A stretch of DNA of 64,000 bases from contig NZ_JAPJZH010000011.1 in assembly GCF_027889715.1 (NCBI RefSeq), positions 124,001 to 188,000 on the forward strand, written 5' to 3'. Below, piece after piece: positions 26,446 through 34,849 of this stretch. A program made the position numbers and the translations under genes. Below the pieces are notes generated by a model that was not told the DNA's origin, ran no database searches, and saw nothing but the letters and a program-made list of their open reading frames with translations. This DNA comes from Allohoeflea poritis. GTDB lineage: Bacteria > Pseudomonadota > Alphaproteobacteria > Rhizobiales > Rhizobiaceae. Every line of letters begins with the position of its first letter. Position 1 is the first letter of the stretch.

Positions 26446-27099
26446 ATGATCCGAAGTGTCAGCATAAAACGACTGGGGCTTGCCTGCGCATTTACGACCG
26501 CGACAGCGTCGGCGGCGTTTTCGCATCCGCATGTTTTTGCCGAGGCGCGGATGGAAGTGATGATCGACGATCGGGAAACGGTGCGCGAGTTGCGGCATGT
26601 GTGGCGGTTCGACGAACTGTTCTCCGCCACGGTCATGCTTGAGTTCGATGCCAATGCCAATCTGAAGCTTGAACCGGAAGAGCTCGCCGAGGTCGGCAGG
26701 ATCGTGCACGCCTCGCTCGCCGATTTCGACTACTACACATCCATCATCCACAATGGCAGGGACATCGGCATCCTCGCGCCGGATGGAATCAATGTCGATT
26801 TCCGGGACGGTCAACTCCTGATGTTCTTTGCCGTGCAGCCCGAGGGTGGCCTGTCGCTGGACGGAACGACGAGCTTCGGCGTCTATGATCCGACAATGTA
26901 TACGGCGATCGACTTCCTCAATGACTCGGATTTGGTGGTTGCCGGCAACACGAATGGCTGCAAGAGCGCGGTGGTGCGCCCCGATGTGGATGAAATCCTC
27001 GCCCAGAATCAGGAATCGCTGACCGAAGCCTTCTTCAACGATCCGGCAGGCAACGATTTTTCCAAGTTCTTTGCAACACGGCTCGAGCTGAAATGCTGA
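26446..27099 (+). CDS. DUF1007 periplasmic protein, partner of the NicO transporter
   Basis: 217 residues from ATG 26446 (an in-frame ATG at 26413 is an alternative). A Sec signal peptide (about residues 1-26, ending SAAFS) is followed at once by HPHVFAEA, the conserved histidine-containing start of mature DUF1007 proteins. It overlaps the nickel/cobalt-type transporter gene by seven bases. DUF1007 with NicO is a recurrent pair thought to act in zinc, nickel or cobalt transport; the periplasmic histidines could hand metal to or from the membrane protein. The metal is not determinable from the sequence. Confidence 0.82.
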   Translation: MIRSVSIKRLGLACAFTTATASAAFSHPHVFAEARMEVMIDDRETVRELRHVWRFDELFSATVMLEFDANANLKLEPEELAEVGRIVHASLADFDYYTSIIHNGRDIGILAPDGINVDFRDGQLLMFFAVQPEGGLSLDGTTSFGVYDPTMYTAIDFLNDSDLVVAGNTNGCKSAVVRPDVDEILAQNQESLTEAFFNDPAGNDFSKFFATRLELKC

Positions 27100-28205
27100 C
27101 AACCCGTTTTCGGTTCACTGCCCTTGCCGCGTTGTGTGTGTGCCTTCTTGCGCCGCTTGTTTCGCCTGCCCTCGCGCAGTCGTCCCTGGGCATCGGCTCC
27201 GCAGAGCCCGGTTTCCAGGCGACCGGCACATTCGGTTCCTGGTTCGGCTGGATCAACACACAGCAGCAATCCTTCTACCGCGCGCTATCGGGCACGCTTC
27301 AGGCCATGCGCGAGGATCCGCAAAAGCTGTGGCTGCTTATTGGTCTGTCCTTCGCCTATGGCGTCTTTCACGCCGCCGGACCGGGGCACGGCAAGGCCGT
27401 CATCTCTTCCTATGTAATCGCCAATGAACAGACCCTGCGTCGCGGCGTCGTCATCTCTTTCCTGGCGGCATTGATGCAGGGCACGGTCGCTATTCTCATC
27501 GTCGGCGTGACCTATTTCGCACTGCGCGGCACCGGCATTTCCATGACGGAGGCGACCCATACACTGGAAATCGCAAGCTATGCGCTGATCGCCGGATTTG
27601 GTGGCTGGCTCCTCTACCGCAAGCTGCGGCCCGCCGCACGCAAGGTGGCGCGGGAGGTTCACCTGAGTGCCGGCACCCCGCTGTCATCCCATGCCCCGGC
27701 TCTGGCCCATGCCCATGCCCATGCGCACCGGCATGACCACCATGGGCACGATCACCATGATCATCATCACCACCATCATGGGCATGATCACCACGATCGT
27801 CATCACCATGACCATGGCCCGGACGGCGTCTGCCCGACCTGCGGCCATTCCCACGCACCCGATCCCGCGCTCCTGCAGGCTGAGAAACTGGAGCTGCGCG
27901 AAGCCTGGTCGGCGATCGTCGCGATTGGCCTGCGGCCCTGTTCCGGCGCCTTGATCGTCCTGACTTTCGCGCTCCTCAACGGCCTTTATCTCGGCGGCTT
28001 CCTGTCGGTCCTGGCCATGTCCATCGGCACCGCGATCACCGTCTCCATTCTCGCGACGCTGGCGGTTGTCGCCAAAAACACCGCCGTGCGGTTTGCCTCC
28101 AGCGAGTCGGCCGCATCAAGGATCGGCGGCGCCATCGAGATCGCCGGCGCGACTCTTGTTCTCGTGCTTGGGCTTGTTCTTCTGATGGCCGCATTGCAGG
28201 CTTAA
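27093..28205 (+). CDS. NicO/RcnA-family nickel-cobalt transporter with His-rich loop
   Basis: 370 residues. A signal-like N-terminus is followed by about six membrane segments. The family motif FHAAGPGHGKAVISSY is near residue 92 and GLRPCSGALIVLTFALLNG near 280. Between them, encoded about 27700-27870, lies a loop with some 40 histidines mixed with Asp and Gly, ending in CPTCGHSHAPDP, a probable metal sensor or buffer. RcnA exports nickel and cobalt; the DUF1007-linked forms may carry zinc. It is co-translated with the DUF1007 gene. No RcnR-like regulator is adjacent. Confidence 0.87.
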   Translation: MLTTRFRFTALAALCVCLLAPLVSPALAQSSLGIGSAEPGFQATGTFGSWFGWINTQQQSFYRALSGTLQAMREDPQKLWLLIGLSFAYGVFHAAGPGHGKAVISSYVIANEQTLRRGVVISFLAALMQGTVAILIVGVTYFALRGTGISMTEATHTLEIASYALIAGFGGWLLYRKLRPAARKVAREVHLSAGTPLSSHAPALAHAHAHAHRHDHHGHDHHDHHHHHHGHDHHDRHHHDHGPDGVCPTCGHSHAPDPALLQAEKLELREAWSAIVAIGLRPCSGALIVLTFALLNGLYLGGFLSVLAMSIGTAITVSILATLAVVAKNTAVRFASSESAASRIGGAIEIAGATLVLVLGLVLLMAALQA

Positions 28206-28354
28206 GGGTACTCTCGCTCCCCTGAACCACCCTGCACTGTCAGGAGTGTTGCCGGGCGATACCAACCATTGGTGGCGCTTTTGACGGAATCGGTCTAAAA
28301 GGGCGACCTTCCCAAGGGCGCCAATGCCTGCGCCGAACACCGAAAGAGATTGCC

Positions 28355-29551
28355 ATGTCAGCCGGAATGATGCGTTCGGCCGTAATCCTCGGCCTCCTGG
28401 CCTGTGTCGGTCCACTGTCGATCGACATGTATCTGCCCGCCCTGCCGTCGATCGCTGACGGGCTCGGCTCGACGGTTGCCTCCGTGCAGATGACGCTGAC
28501 GGTGTTCTTTCTCGCCTTCGGCGCGGCACAGCTCGTTTACGGTCCGATTGCCGACCAGGTCGGCCGCAAACCGCCGCTCTATTTTGGCCTCGGGATTTTC
28601 ATTCTTGGCTCGATCGGCTGCGCGCTCGCGCCGAACATCGAGATCCTGACAGTGGCGCGTTTCGTCCAGGGGCTCGGCGCGGCGGTCGTCATGGTCATTC
28701 CGCGCGCCATCATCCGTGATCTTCACACCGGTGTCGCGGCGACGCGCCTGATGGCGCTGATCATGCTTGTGATCAGCGTTTCGCCGATGCTGGCGCCGCT
28801 GGCCGGCAGCGGCGTGATCCTGCTTGCCGGCTGGCGCGCGATCTTCATTCTGTTGTGCGTCGCCGCCGTGTTCAGCCTGCTGTTGACCGGCTTCATGCTG
28901 CCCGAAACGCTGAAGCCCGAGAACCGGGTCGTCTTCAACACGCGCAGCTTCCTGCGCGGCTCGAAAACGCTGCTCACCGATCCGGAATTCATGGGCCTGA
29001 CCTTCATCGGCGGCTTCGGCATGGCGATCTTCTTCGTCTTCATCGCCAGCGCCTCTTTTGTCTATACCGGCGAGTTCGGCCTCTCGCCGACCGGCTTCAG
29101 CCTGGCATTCGCCATCAATGCCCTTGGATTTTTCTCGGCCTCACAGGCCGCGGCCGGTCTCGGCCGACGCATCGGCATGGTCCGGATGGTATCGCTCGCC
29201 GTTGCCGGCTTTGCCCTGTTCACGATCATTCTGCTGGCCATTGCACTGGCCGGCCATGCGACGCTGTTCGTCATCGTCGGCCTGCTGTTTTGCGCCAATG
29301 CCTGCCTCGGCCTGGTCATTCCGACGACGATGGTGCTGGCGCTCGACAATCATGGCGATATTGCGGGCCTCGCCTCGTCGCTCGGCGGAACGCTGCAGAT
29401 GGTGGCCGGAGGCGTGATGATCGCCGTTGCAAGTCCTTTCTTCGACGGCACCGCGACACCGATGATAACGGCCATCGCCCTGTGCGGCATCGCCGCCTTC
29501 ATCCTGTCGCGCCTGACTGCCGCCAAGGCCACAGCGCACCAGCCGGGATAA
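28355..29551 (+). CDS. Bcr/CflA-type MFS drug efflux transporter
   Basis: 398 residues with twelve hydrophobic segments. The segment-1 signature CVGPLSIDMYLPALPSIADG and the loop 2-3 motif GPIADQVGRKPPLYFGL are those of Bcr/CflA drug:proton antiporters (bicyclomycin, sulfonamide, chloramphenicol). Motif C-like VISVSPMLAPLAGSGVI lies in segment 5. It stands alone between the NicO gene and a small membrane-protein gene on the other strand. The ribosome-binding site is weak (AAAGAGA). Actual substrate unknown. Confidence 0.9.
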   Translation: MSAGMMRSAVILGLLACVGPLSIDMYLPALPSIADGLGSTVASVQMTLTVFFLAFGAAQLVYGPIADQVGRKPPLYFGLGIFILGSIGCALAPNIEILTVARFVQGLGAAVVMVIPRAIIRDLHTGVAATRLMALIMLVISVSPMLAPLAGSGVILLAGWRAIFILLCVAAVFSLLLTGFMLPETLKPENRVVFNTRSFLRGSKTLLTDPEFMGLTFIGGFGMAIFFVFIASASFVYTGEFGLSPTGFSLAFAINALGFFSASQAAAGLGRRIGMVRMVSLAVAGFALFTIILLAIALAGHATLFVIVGLLFCANACLGLVIPTTMVLALDNHGDIAGLASSLGGTLQMVAGGVMIAVASPFFDGTATPMITAIALCGIAAFILSRLTAAKATAHQPG

Positions 29552-29566
29552 TCGGACCGCGTTTGC

Positions 29567-29791
29567 TCAGCCGGCGTCGGAGGGGCCGCCCCGCCGGCGC
29601 TGATAGCGCGCGCGCAGCCAGAAAATCGCGAAGAAGCCGAGAATGAACAGGGCCGTAACGCCATAGCCCAGCCAGGGCGATATATCGCCCAGCGCCAGGA
29701 CGATCCTCGGCATGGCAAGGAACAGGATTGCCACGACCACGAGAATGATCGCCGCCGCGATAGCCGATGATTTTGCGCTGCTGCCGGACAT
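29567..29791 (-). CDS. Small two-helix membrane protein, unknown function
   Basis: 74 residues: a short polar N-terminus (MSGSSAKSS), two hydrophobic helices (about residues 9-32 and 38-58), then a basic tail RARYQRRRGGPSDAG. By the positive-inside rule both ends are likely cytoplasmic. I recognise no family. AAGGAAGGGACACGCCAT upstream offers a ribosome-binding site. It converges on the MFS gene with 15 bases between stop codons and diverges from the aminotransferase. Confidence 0.65.
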   Translation of the reverse strand: MSGSSAKSSAIAAAIILVVVAILFLAMPRIVLALGDISPWLGYGVTALFILGFFAIFWLRARYQRRRGGPSDAG

Positions 29792-29899
29792 ATGGCGTGT
29801 CCCTTCCTTTTTGCCGGCCCCTCTTCACATACATCGCATTGAAATAACAGTCCCGATGCGCCAAGAAAGGGCCGGACCGGAAAACCACGAGGTGCATAC

Positions 29900-31078
29900 A
29901 TGCAGACCGTCGCAGCCTTTGACCGTATTGGCGAGGAAAACGCTTTCGCCGTTCTCGCGCGCGCCGCGGCGCTGCAGGCCGGTGGCCGCGACATTGTCAA
30001 TCTGGGCATCGGCCAGCCGGATTTCAAAACCCCGTCGCATATTGTCGAAGCCGCGATCAAGGCGCTGCGCGACGGCCATCACGGCTATACGCCCGCCAAC
30101 GGCCTGCTCGAGACGCGCGAGGCGGTGGTGCGCCGCACGCTGACGACCACCGGCATCGAGGTCTCGCCCGACAATGTCATGATCATGCCAGGCGGCAAGC
30201 CGACCATGTTCGCGGCGATCACCATGTTCGGCGAACCGGGCGCCGAGATTCTCTATCCCGACCCCGGATTTCCCATCTACCGCTCGATGATCGACTATAC
30301 CGGCGCCAGGGCGGTTCCCGTGCCGATCCGCGAGGAAAACGGCTTTGCCTTTTCAGCCGAGGAGACGCTTTCGAAGATCACGCCGCAAACCCGGCTCCTG
30401 ATCGTCAATTCGCCGGCCAACCCGACCGGCGGCGTCACACCGAAAGCCGAGATCGGGAAGCTGGTCGAGGGTCTTGGGAACCATCCGCATGTGGCGGTTC
30501 TGTCGGACGAGATCTACGACGTCATGACCTATGACGGCGAGGAACATACATCGCTGCTGACCTATCCGCAGATCCGCGACCGGCTGATCGTGCTCAACGG
30601 CTGGTCCAAGACCTGGGCAATGACCGGTTGGCGCATGGGCTGGTCGATCTGGCCGAATGGTCCGCAAAGCGCCAATCTCTACGACAAGGTCCGCAAACTC
30701 GCCGTCAATTGCTGGTCCTGCGTCAACACGCCGAGCCAGTATGCGGGCATCGCCGCCATTGACGGCCCGCAGGACGATGTCGAAACGATGCTGGAAGCCT
30801 TCGACCGCAGGCGCCGTCTGGTCACCGACCTGCTGAACGCTCTGCCCGACGTGCGGTGCGCGACGCCCAAGGGCGCCTTCTACGTCTTCCCGAATATCTC
30901 GGCGACGGGCTTCAAGGCCAAGGATCTCGCATCGCGGCTGCTTGAGGAGGCCGGTGTCGCACTCGTCGGCGGCCCTGATTTCGGCGATTTCGGCGAAGGT
31001 TATGTGCGCCTGTCCTGCGCCGCGTCCGAAGACCGCATCGAAACGGCCATCGAACGCATCGGCAGTTTTCTTGAATAA
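29900..31078 (+). CDS. Class I/II PLP-dependent aminotransferase
   Basis: 392 residues. The PLP lysine lies in NGWSKTWAMTGWRMGW (about residue 236). Other conserved blocks are NLGIGQPDFKTP near 35, NSPANPTGG near 173 and DEIYDVMTY near 200. This is the aspartate/alanine/aromatic subgroup of fold I transaminases. The 2-oxoacid partner cannot be told from the sequence. It converges on the dctM gene; a strong hairpin lies between the two. Confidence 0.88.
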   Translation: MQTVAAFDRIGEENAFAVLARAAALQAGGRDIVNLGIGQPDFKTPSHIVEAAIKALRDGHHGYTPANGLLETREAVVRRTLTTTGIEVSPDNVMIMPGGKPTMFAAITMFGEPGAEILYPDPGFPIYRSMIDYTGARAVPVPIREENGFAFSAEETLSKITPQTRLLIVNSPANPTGGVTPKAEIGKLVEGLGNHPHVAVLSDEIYDVMTYDGEEHTSLLTYPQIRDRLIVLNGWSKTWAMTGWRMGWSIWPNGPQSANLYDKVRKLAVNCWSCVNTPSQYAGIAAIDGPQDDVETMLEAFDRRRRLVTDLLNALPDVRCATPKGAFYVFPNISATGFKAKDLASRLLEEAGVALVGGPDFGDFGEGYVRLSCAASEDRIETAIERIGSFLE

Positions 31079-31108
31079 AAAGCCGGCGGCGGTTGAACCC
31101 GCCGCCGG
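31076..31108 (-). terminator. Rho-independent terminator of the dctPQM operon
   Basis: CCGGCGGCGG (31083-31092) pairs perfectly with CCGCCGCCGG (31099-31108) around a six-base loop. On the minus strand the stem is followed by CTTTTTATT, a good U-tract, seven bases after the dctM stop codon. The opposite orientation lacks a U-tract, so it serves mainly the TRAP operon. Confidence 0.8.
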
Positions 31109-31114
31109 TCGCGG

Positions 31115-32731
31115 TCACTGCGTGACGATTTCCGGCCCCATCAGCGCATAGGGCAGCATGGTCGAAAGCTCCGGTATGTAGGTCACCAGGATCAGGAAGA
31201 CGAAGAGCACGGCCACGAAGGGCAGCGCCGCCTTCACGACCTGGATCAGGCTCATGCCTGTGATGCCGGAGGTCACGAACAGATTCAGTCCGATCGGCGG
31301 CGTGATCATGCCGATCTCCATATTCACCACCATGATGATGCCGAGATGGACCGGATCCACGCCGAGTTCGATGGCGATCGGAAAGACGACCGGCGCGACG
31401 ATCAGCAGCAGCCCGGACGGCTCCATGAACTGGCCGCCGATCAGAAGCAACACGTTGACCGCGATCAGGAAGGTGAACCAGGTAAAGCCGGCATCGAGCA
31501 TGACCTCGGTGATCGCCTGCGGGATCCGTTCGCCGGTCAACACATGAGCAAAGAGCAGCGCATTGACGATGATGAACATCAGCATGATCGTCGTCTTCGA
31601 GGCGTCGACCATCACCTTGCGCGTGTCCTCGTTGAAGAAGACCGTGAAGATGTTGCGGCCCATCAGCGCCAGGTTGCGGCCCCAGATCGGCAGGCCGGCG
31701 ACAAGATGGGCAGGCACCTTGGCGATGCCCTCCTGGCCGCGCCACATGACATAGGCCGTCATGATGACCAGCGACAGAACCACGCCGAGCTGCGCCCGGC
31801 CGGCAACGGTAACGGTGCCGGATTCTGCGGTCGCGAAGAACGACAGGATCATCCATACGAAGAAGAAGGCGGCGCCGTAGACCGTGCCGTTGAAGCCGAC
31901 GCGTGCTCGTTTCGAATCGTCATCCGAGACCCAGGGCGTGTCTTTCATCGGCCCCATGTCGCGATAGATGAACAGGGCGATGAAGAATGCGTAGACGGCC
32001 GCCACGGCAGCTGCCTCCGTCGGTGTGAAGACACCGCCATAGATGCCGCCGAGGATGATGATGATCAGGAACAGGCCCCAGCCGGCTTCCTTGCCGCCTT
32101 CCATGAGTTCAAGGAAGCCCTTCCACGGTTCCGCCGGAAGGTTCTTGACCCGCGCCATGAAGTAGATGGCGATCATCAGCATCAGGCCGGCGACGATGCC
32201 CGGAATGACGCCCGCCAGGAACATGCGCCCGACCGACACGTCGGTCGCCGCCGAATAGACGACCATGACGATGGACGGCGGAATGAGGATGCCGAGCGTG
32301 CCGGCATTGGCGATGACGCCGGAAGCGAATTCCTTGGTGTAGCCGACCTGCCGCATGCCGGCGATGGCGATGGTGCCGATGGCGACCACCGTTGCCGGCG
32401 ACGAGCCGGAAAGCGCGGCGAAGAGCATGCAGGCAAGCACGCTCGCCATGGCCAGGCCGCCGCGGAAATGACCCACCGTTGCGATGGCGAAGCGGATGAT
32501 GCGCCGCGCCACGCCGCCGGTGGACATGAATGCGGACGCCAGCACGAAGAACGGAATGGCGAGCAGCGTGTAGTTCTGCGATGCGGTGAACAGTTGCAGC
32601 GCCACCGAAGACATGGAGTCTTCGGAGAAGAATGCGATCACCAGGATCGAAGAGAGCCCCAGCGATACCGCGACCGGCACGCCGACGAAGAGAAGTCCCA
32701 GAACCAGGACGAAGAGAATGATTGCGTCCAT
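31115..32731 (-). CDS. dctM: TRAP transporter large permease (DctM)
   Basis: 538 residues, longer than the usual ~430 because of an extra central region, roughly residues 240-390, that includes a polar loop (DMGPMKDTPWVSDDDSKR) and additional hydrophobic helices. N-terminal VPVAVSLGLSSILV and the LTPPIGLNLFV-type motif near residue 475 (GMITPPIGLNLF) are DctM hallmarks. The protein forms the ion-coupled transport channel in the inner membrane. It starts four bases after the dctQ stop codon. Such enlarged DctM forms are known in some dicarboxylate and other TRAP systems; the extra segment may alter coupling. Confidence 0.92.
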   Translation of the reverse strand: MDAIILFVLVLGLLFVGVPVAVSLGLSSILVIAFFSEDSMSSVALQLFTASQNYTLLAIPFFVLASAFMSTGGVARRIIRFAIATVGHFRGGLAMASVLACMLFAALSGSSPATVVAIGTIAIAGMRQVGYTKEFASGVIANAGTLGILIPPSIVMVVYSAATDVSVGRMFLAGVIPGIVAGLMLMIAIYFMARVKNLPAEPWKGFLELMEGGKEAGWGLFLIIIILGGIYGGVFTPTEAAAVAAVYAFFIALFIYRDMGPMKDTPWVSDDDSKRARVGFNGTVYGAAFFFVWMILSFFATAESGTVTVAGRAQLGVVLSLVIMTAYVMWRGQEGIAKVPAHLVAGLPIWGRNLALMGRNIFTVFFNEDTRKVMVDASKTTIMLMFIIVNALLFAHVLTGERIPQAITEVMLDAGFTWFTFLIAVNVLLLIGGQFMEPSGLLLIVAPVVFPIAIELGVDPVHLGIIMVVNMEIGMITPPIGLNLFVTSGITGMSLIQVVKAALPFVAVLFVFLILVTYIPELSTMLPYALMGPEIVTQ

Positions 32732-32735
32732 GGGA

Positions 32736-33416
32736 TCAGTCCTTCAGTACGTCTTTGTTTTCGGCCACCAGTTCTTCGGCCTCGTGGCTGGCGATAATCA
32801 TCTTGCGCTCGCCGCGCCAGATATCGACCATCGCCTGCAGGCTGCGATAGGCGAAGATGGCCAGGCCGATCGGCAGGATGAGATAGGCGATCCAGCGCTG
32901 CACGCGCTCCTGCAGGCCGAAGGTCTCCTGCATCCAGACGGGGTAGCGCAGATCGTCGAGACCGATGCCGATCTTGAACATGCGCTCCCAGTAGAACACC
33001 GCCCCGCCCTTCGTGTCGGCGCCGAAGAAATTCAGCCATGTCGAGGAAATCAGGATCACCGCGTAGAGGACGCAGCAAAGCGCGCCGATGACCGCGACAA
33101 CACGGAACACGCGCTGGGGCAGCAGGGTAATGACCGCGTCAACCCCCAGATGCGAGCCGATCTTGATCCCGTAGCTCATGCCGAAAAGGATCATCCAGGC
33201 AAACAGGATGCGGGTGAATTCGAGCGCTCCGCCCCAACCGGTGTTGAAGCCGTATCGTGCGATGACCTGGACGAACGACACGATGGTGATCATCGCGAGC
33301 AGCGTGGCGAGAACATTCTCCTCGAATCGCGTGACGGCTTCGGGCCGGACCCGCTCCACAAAATAGAGCGCGATCACAATCGCCACCATGCCGATATAGG
33401 GCCAAAAGGCTGCCAT
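32736..33416 (-). CDS. dctQ: TRAP transporter small permease (DctQ)
   Basis: 226 residues with about four membrane helices and the family pattern FVQVIARYGFNTGWGGALEFTRILFAWMILFG (quoted here only as landmarks at about residues 50-80). It is longer than typical DctQ (~170) through an inserted stretch around residues 120-170. GGGAGG precedes the ATG. DctQ acts with DctM as a membrane scaffold for the transporter; both subunits in this operon being enlarged suggests they co-evolved. Confidence 0.88.
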   Translation of the reverse strand: MAAFWPYIGMVAIVIALYFVERVRPEAVTRFEENVLATLLAMITIVSFVQVIARYGFNTGWGGALEFTRILFAWMILFGMSYGIKIGSHLGVDAVITLLPQRVFRVVAVIGALCCVLYAVILISSTWLNFFGADTKGGAVFYWERMFKIGIGLDDLRYPVWMQETFGLQERVQRWIAYLILPIGLAIFAYRSLQAMVDIWRGERKMIIASHEAEELVAENKDVLKD

Positions 33417-33508
33417 TTATCCCTCCCCTTGGAGCGCAGCGAAATGCGCGAATGCCCGCCGCGCACGGCGGGCATTGCTTTCATTCAAGTCAATCTTGGA
33501 CGCTGGTG

Positions 33509-34504
33509 TCAGCTGTTGGCGTCAACCGCGGCAGCGATGACATCCTTGCCGATGTCGTCTTCGAACTGGTCCCAGACCGGACGCATGGTCTCGACCCACT
33601 CCCGACGCTCTTCCGGTGTCAGCTGACGGATCGTGCCACCGGCGGCGAGAATACCTTCCTTGGCTTTCTCATTGATCTCCTCGGCCTTGGCGTTCGCCGC
33701 CGTAACCTCCTCGGCGAAGATGGTCACGAACTGCTCGCGCACATCCTGCGGCAAGCTGTCCAGCCACTCCGTCGAAGTGATGGCCAAATAGGTCAGAAGC
33801 TGGTGGTTGGTCTCGGTGATACCGTCCTGAACCTCGAAGAACTTCTGCTTGTAGATGTTCGACCAGGTGTTCTCCTGACCGTCCACGACACCCGTCTGGA
33901 GCGCGCCATAGACTTCCTTGAAGGCGAGTTTCTGTGCCGAGGCATCCATGGCCTCGATCATGGCGACGGCCACATCCGACGTCTGTACGCGGAATTTCAG
34001 GCCATGGGCATCCGTCGGCAGCATGAGCGGCTTGTTGGCCGAGAAATGCTTCAGGCCGTTATAGACATAGCCGAGGCCGGTATAGCCTTTATCCTCGATC
34101 GCACCGAGAAGCTCCTGCCCGACCGGACCCTGTGTGAACCGGTTGACCGATTCCATGTTCGAGAACAGGAACGGCAGGTCGAACAGCCGGTACTTTTTCG
34201 TATAGGCCTCGAATTTGGACAGCGACGGCGCGGCGACCTGAACATCGCCCAGAAGCAGCGCTTCCATCACCTTGTCGTCGTCGAACAGCGTGGAGCTCGG
34301 ATAGACTTCCATGCAGGCCTTGCCGTTCATGTCCTTGTTGATGCGTTCGGCGATAGCGCGCGCGGCATCGCCCTTCGGATGGCCCGAATCCGCCGTCACA
34401 TGGCTGAACTTGATGACAATCTCGCCATCATCGCAGTCCGCCAGGGCCTGGCCCGCGGACATCATCAATGCAATCGCCGAAACGGCGCCCAAAAGTTTCT
34501 TCAT
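33509..34504 (-). CDS. dctP: TRAP transporter solute-binding protein (DctP)
   Basis: 331 residues from ATG 34504 with AGGAGG eight bases upstream. A Sec signal peptide (MKKLLGAVSAIALMMSAGQALA) leads into a DctP domain: IKFSHVTADSGHPKGDAA near the mature N-terminus, the conserved arginine in LKFRVQTSD that binds substrate carboxylate, and YGALQTGVVDGQENTWSNI. This is the C4-dicarboxylate (malate, succinate, fumarate) type. It is the first gene of the operon controlled by the sigma-54 promoter and the DctB/DctD pair encoded just upstream. Confidence 0.92.
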   Translation of the reverse strand: MKKLLGAVSAIALMMSAGQALADCDDGEIVIKFSHVTADSGHPKGDAARAIAERINKDMNGKACMEVYPSSTLFDDDKVMEALLLGDVQVAAPSLSKFEAYTKKYRLFDLPFLFSNMESVNRFTQGPVGQELLGAIEDKGYTGLGYVYNGLKHFSANKPLMLPTDAHGLKFRVQTSDVAVAMIEAMDASAQKLAFKEVYGALQTGVVDGQENTWSNIYKQKFFEVQDGITETNHQLLTYLAITSTEWLDSLPQDVREQFVTIFAEEVTAANAKAEEINEKAKEGILAAGGTIRQLTPEERREWVETMRPVWDQFEDDIGKDVIAAAVDANS

Positions 34505-34673
34505 GACTAACCTCCTGAGGCGCGCAAGAAACACGCTCTGTTCTCCCGGACCGGCTGAGCCGGTCAGCTTGCTGCCGCCCTGCGAAAACGCTCCGCATGC
34601 GGCGAACGAAAATCGGCAACTGTTCGGATTTGTGTTCCTCCCACGTCGACGGTTTTCCGTCACCATTGCCTGA

Positions 34674-34688
34674 GCAAGCCGCGTGCCA
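34674..34688 (-). promoter_or_regulatory. Sigma-54 (-24/-12) promoter of dctPQM
   Basis: The minus strand reads TGGCACG (34688-34682), four bases, TTGC (34677-34674): the full RpoN consensus with correct spacing. It lies 170 bases upstream of the dctP ATG and directly follows, in the direction of transcription, the gene for a sigma-54 activator of the DctD type. Confidence 0.85.
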
Positions 34689-34784
34689 GTTTGAAAGAAA
34701 TTCAGGAGTGCTTCATTTTTAATAATTATTTCAATGCATTAAAAATGATGATCCGGAATGGGCAGAAATTCCGGGCGCCTCCAG

Positions 34785-34802
34785 TGTGTAGCTAGCTACA
34801 CA
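34785..34802 (-). promoter_or_regulatory. Upstream dyad 1, probable DctD enhancer site
   Basis: TGTGTAGCTAGCTACACA is a perfect 18-bp palindrome with core GTAG-N4-CTAC. It is about 100 bases upstream of the -24 element, the usual distance for an enhancer-binding protein. A second copy of the core lies 33 bp away at 34819-34834. Confidence 0.65.
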
Positions 34803-34818
34803 TTGCCGCCACCCGCCT

Positions 34819-34834
34819 GGGTAGTGTTCTACCC
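34819..34834 (-). promoter_or_regulatory. Upstream dyad 2, probable DctD enhancer site
   Basis: GGGTAG-TGTT-CTACCC repeats the GTAG-N4-CTAC core of the 34785 site. Centre-to-centre spacing is 33 bp, close to three helical turns, so both sites face the same side of the helix. It starts 16 bases after the dctD stop codon. Without a T-tract a terminator role for dctD is less likely. Confidence 0.6.
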
Positions 34835-34849
34835 GATGCAAGGCCGCTG

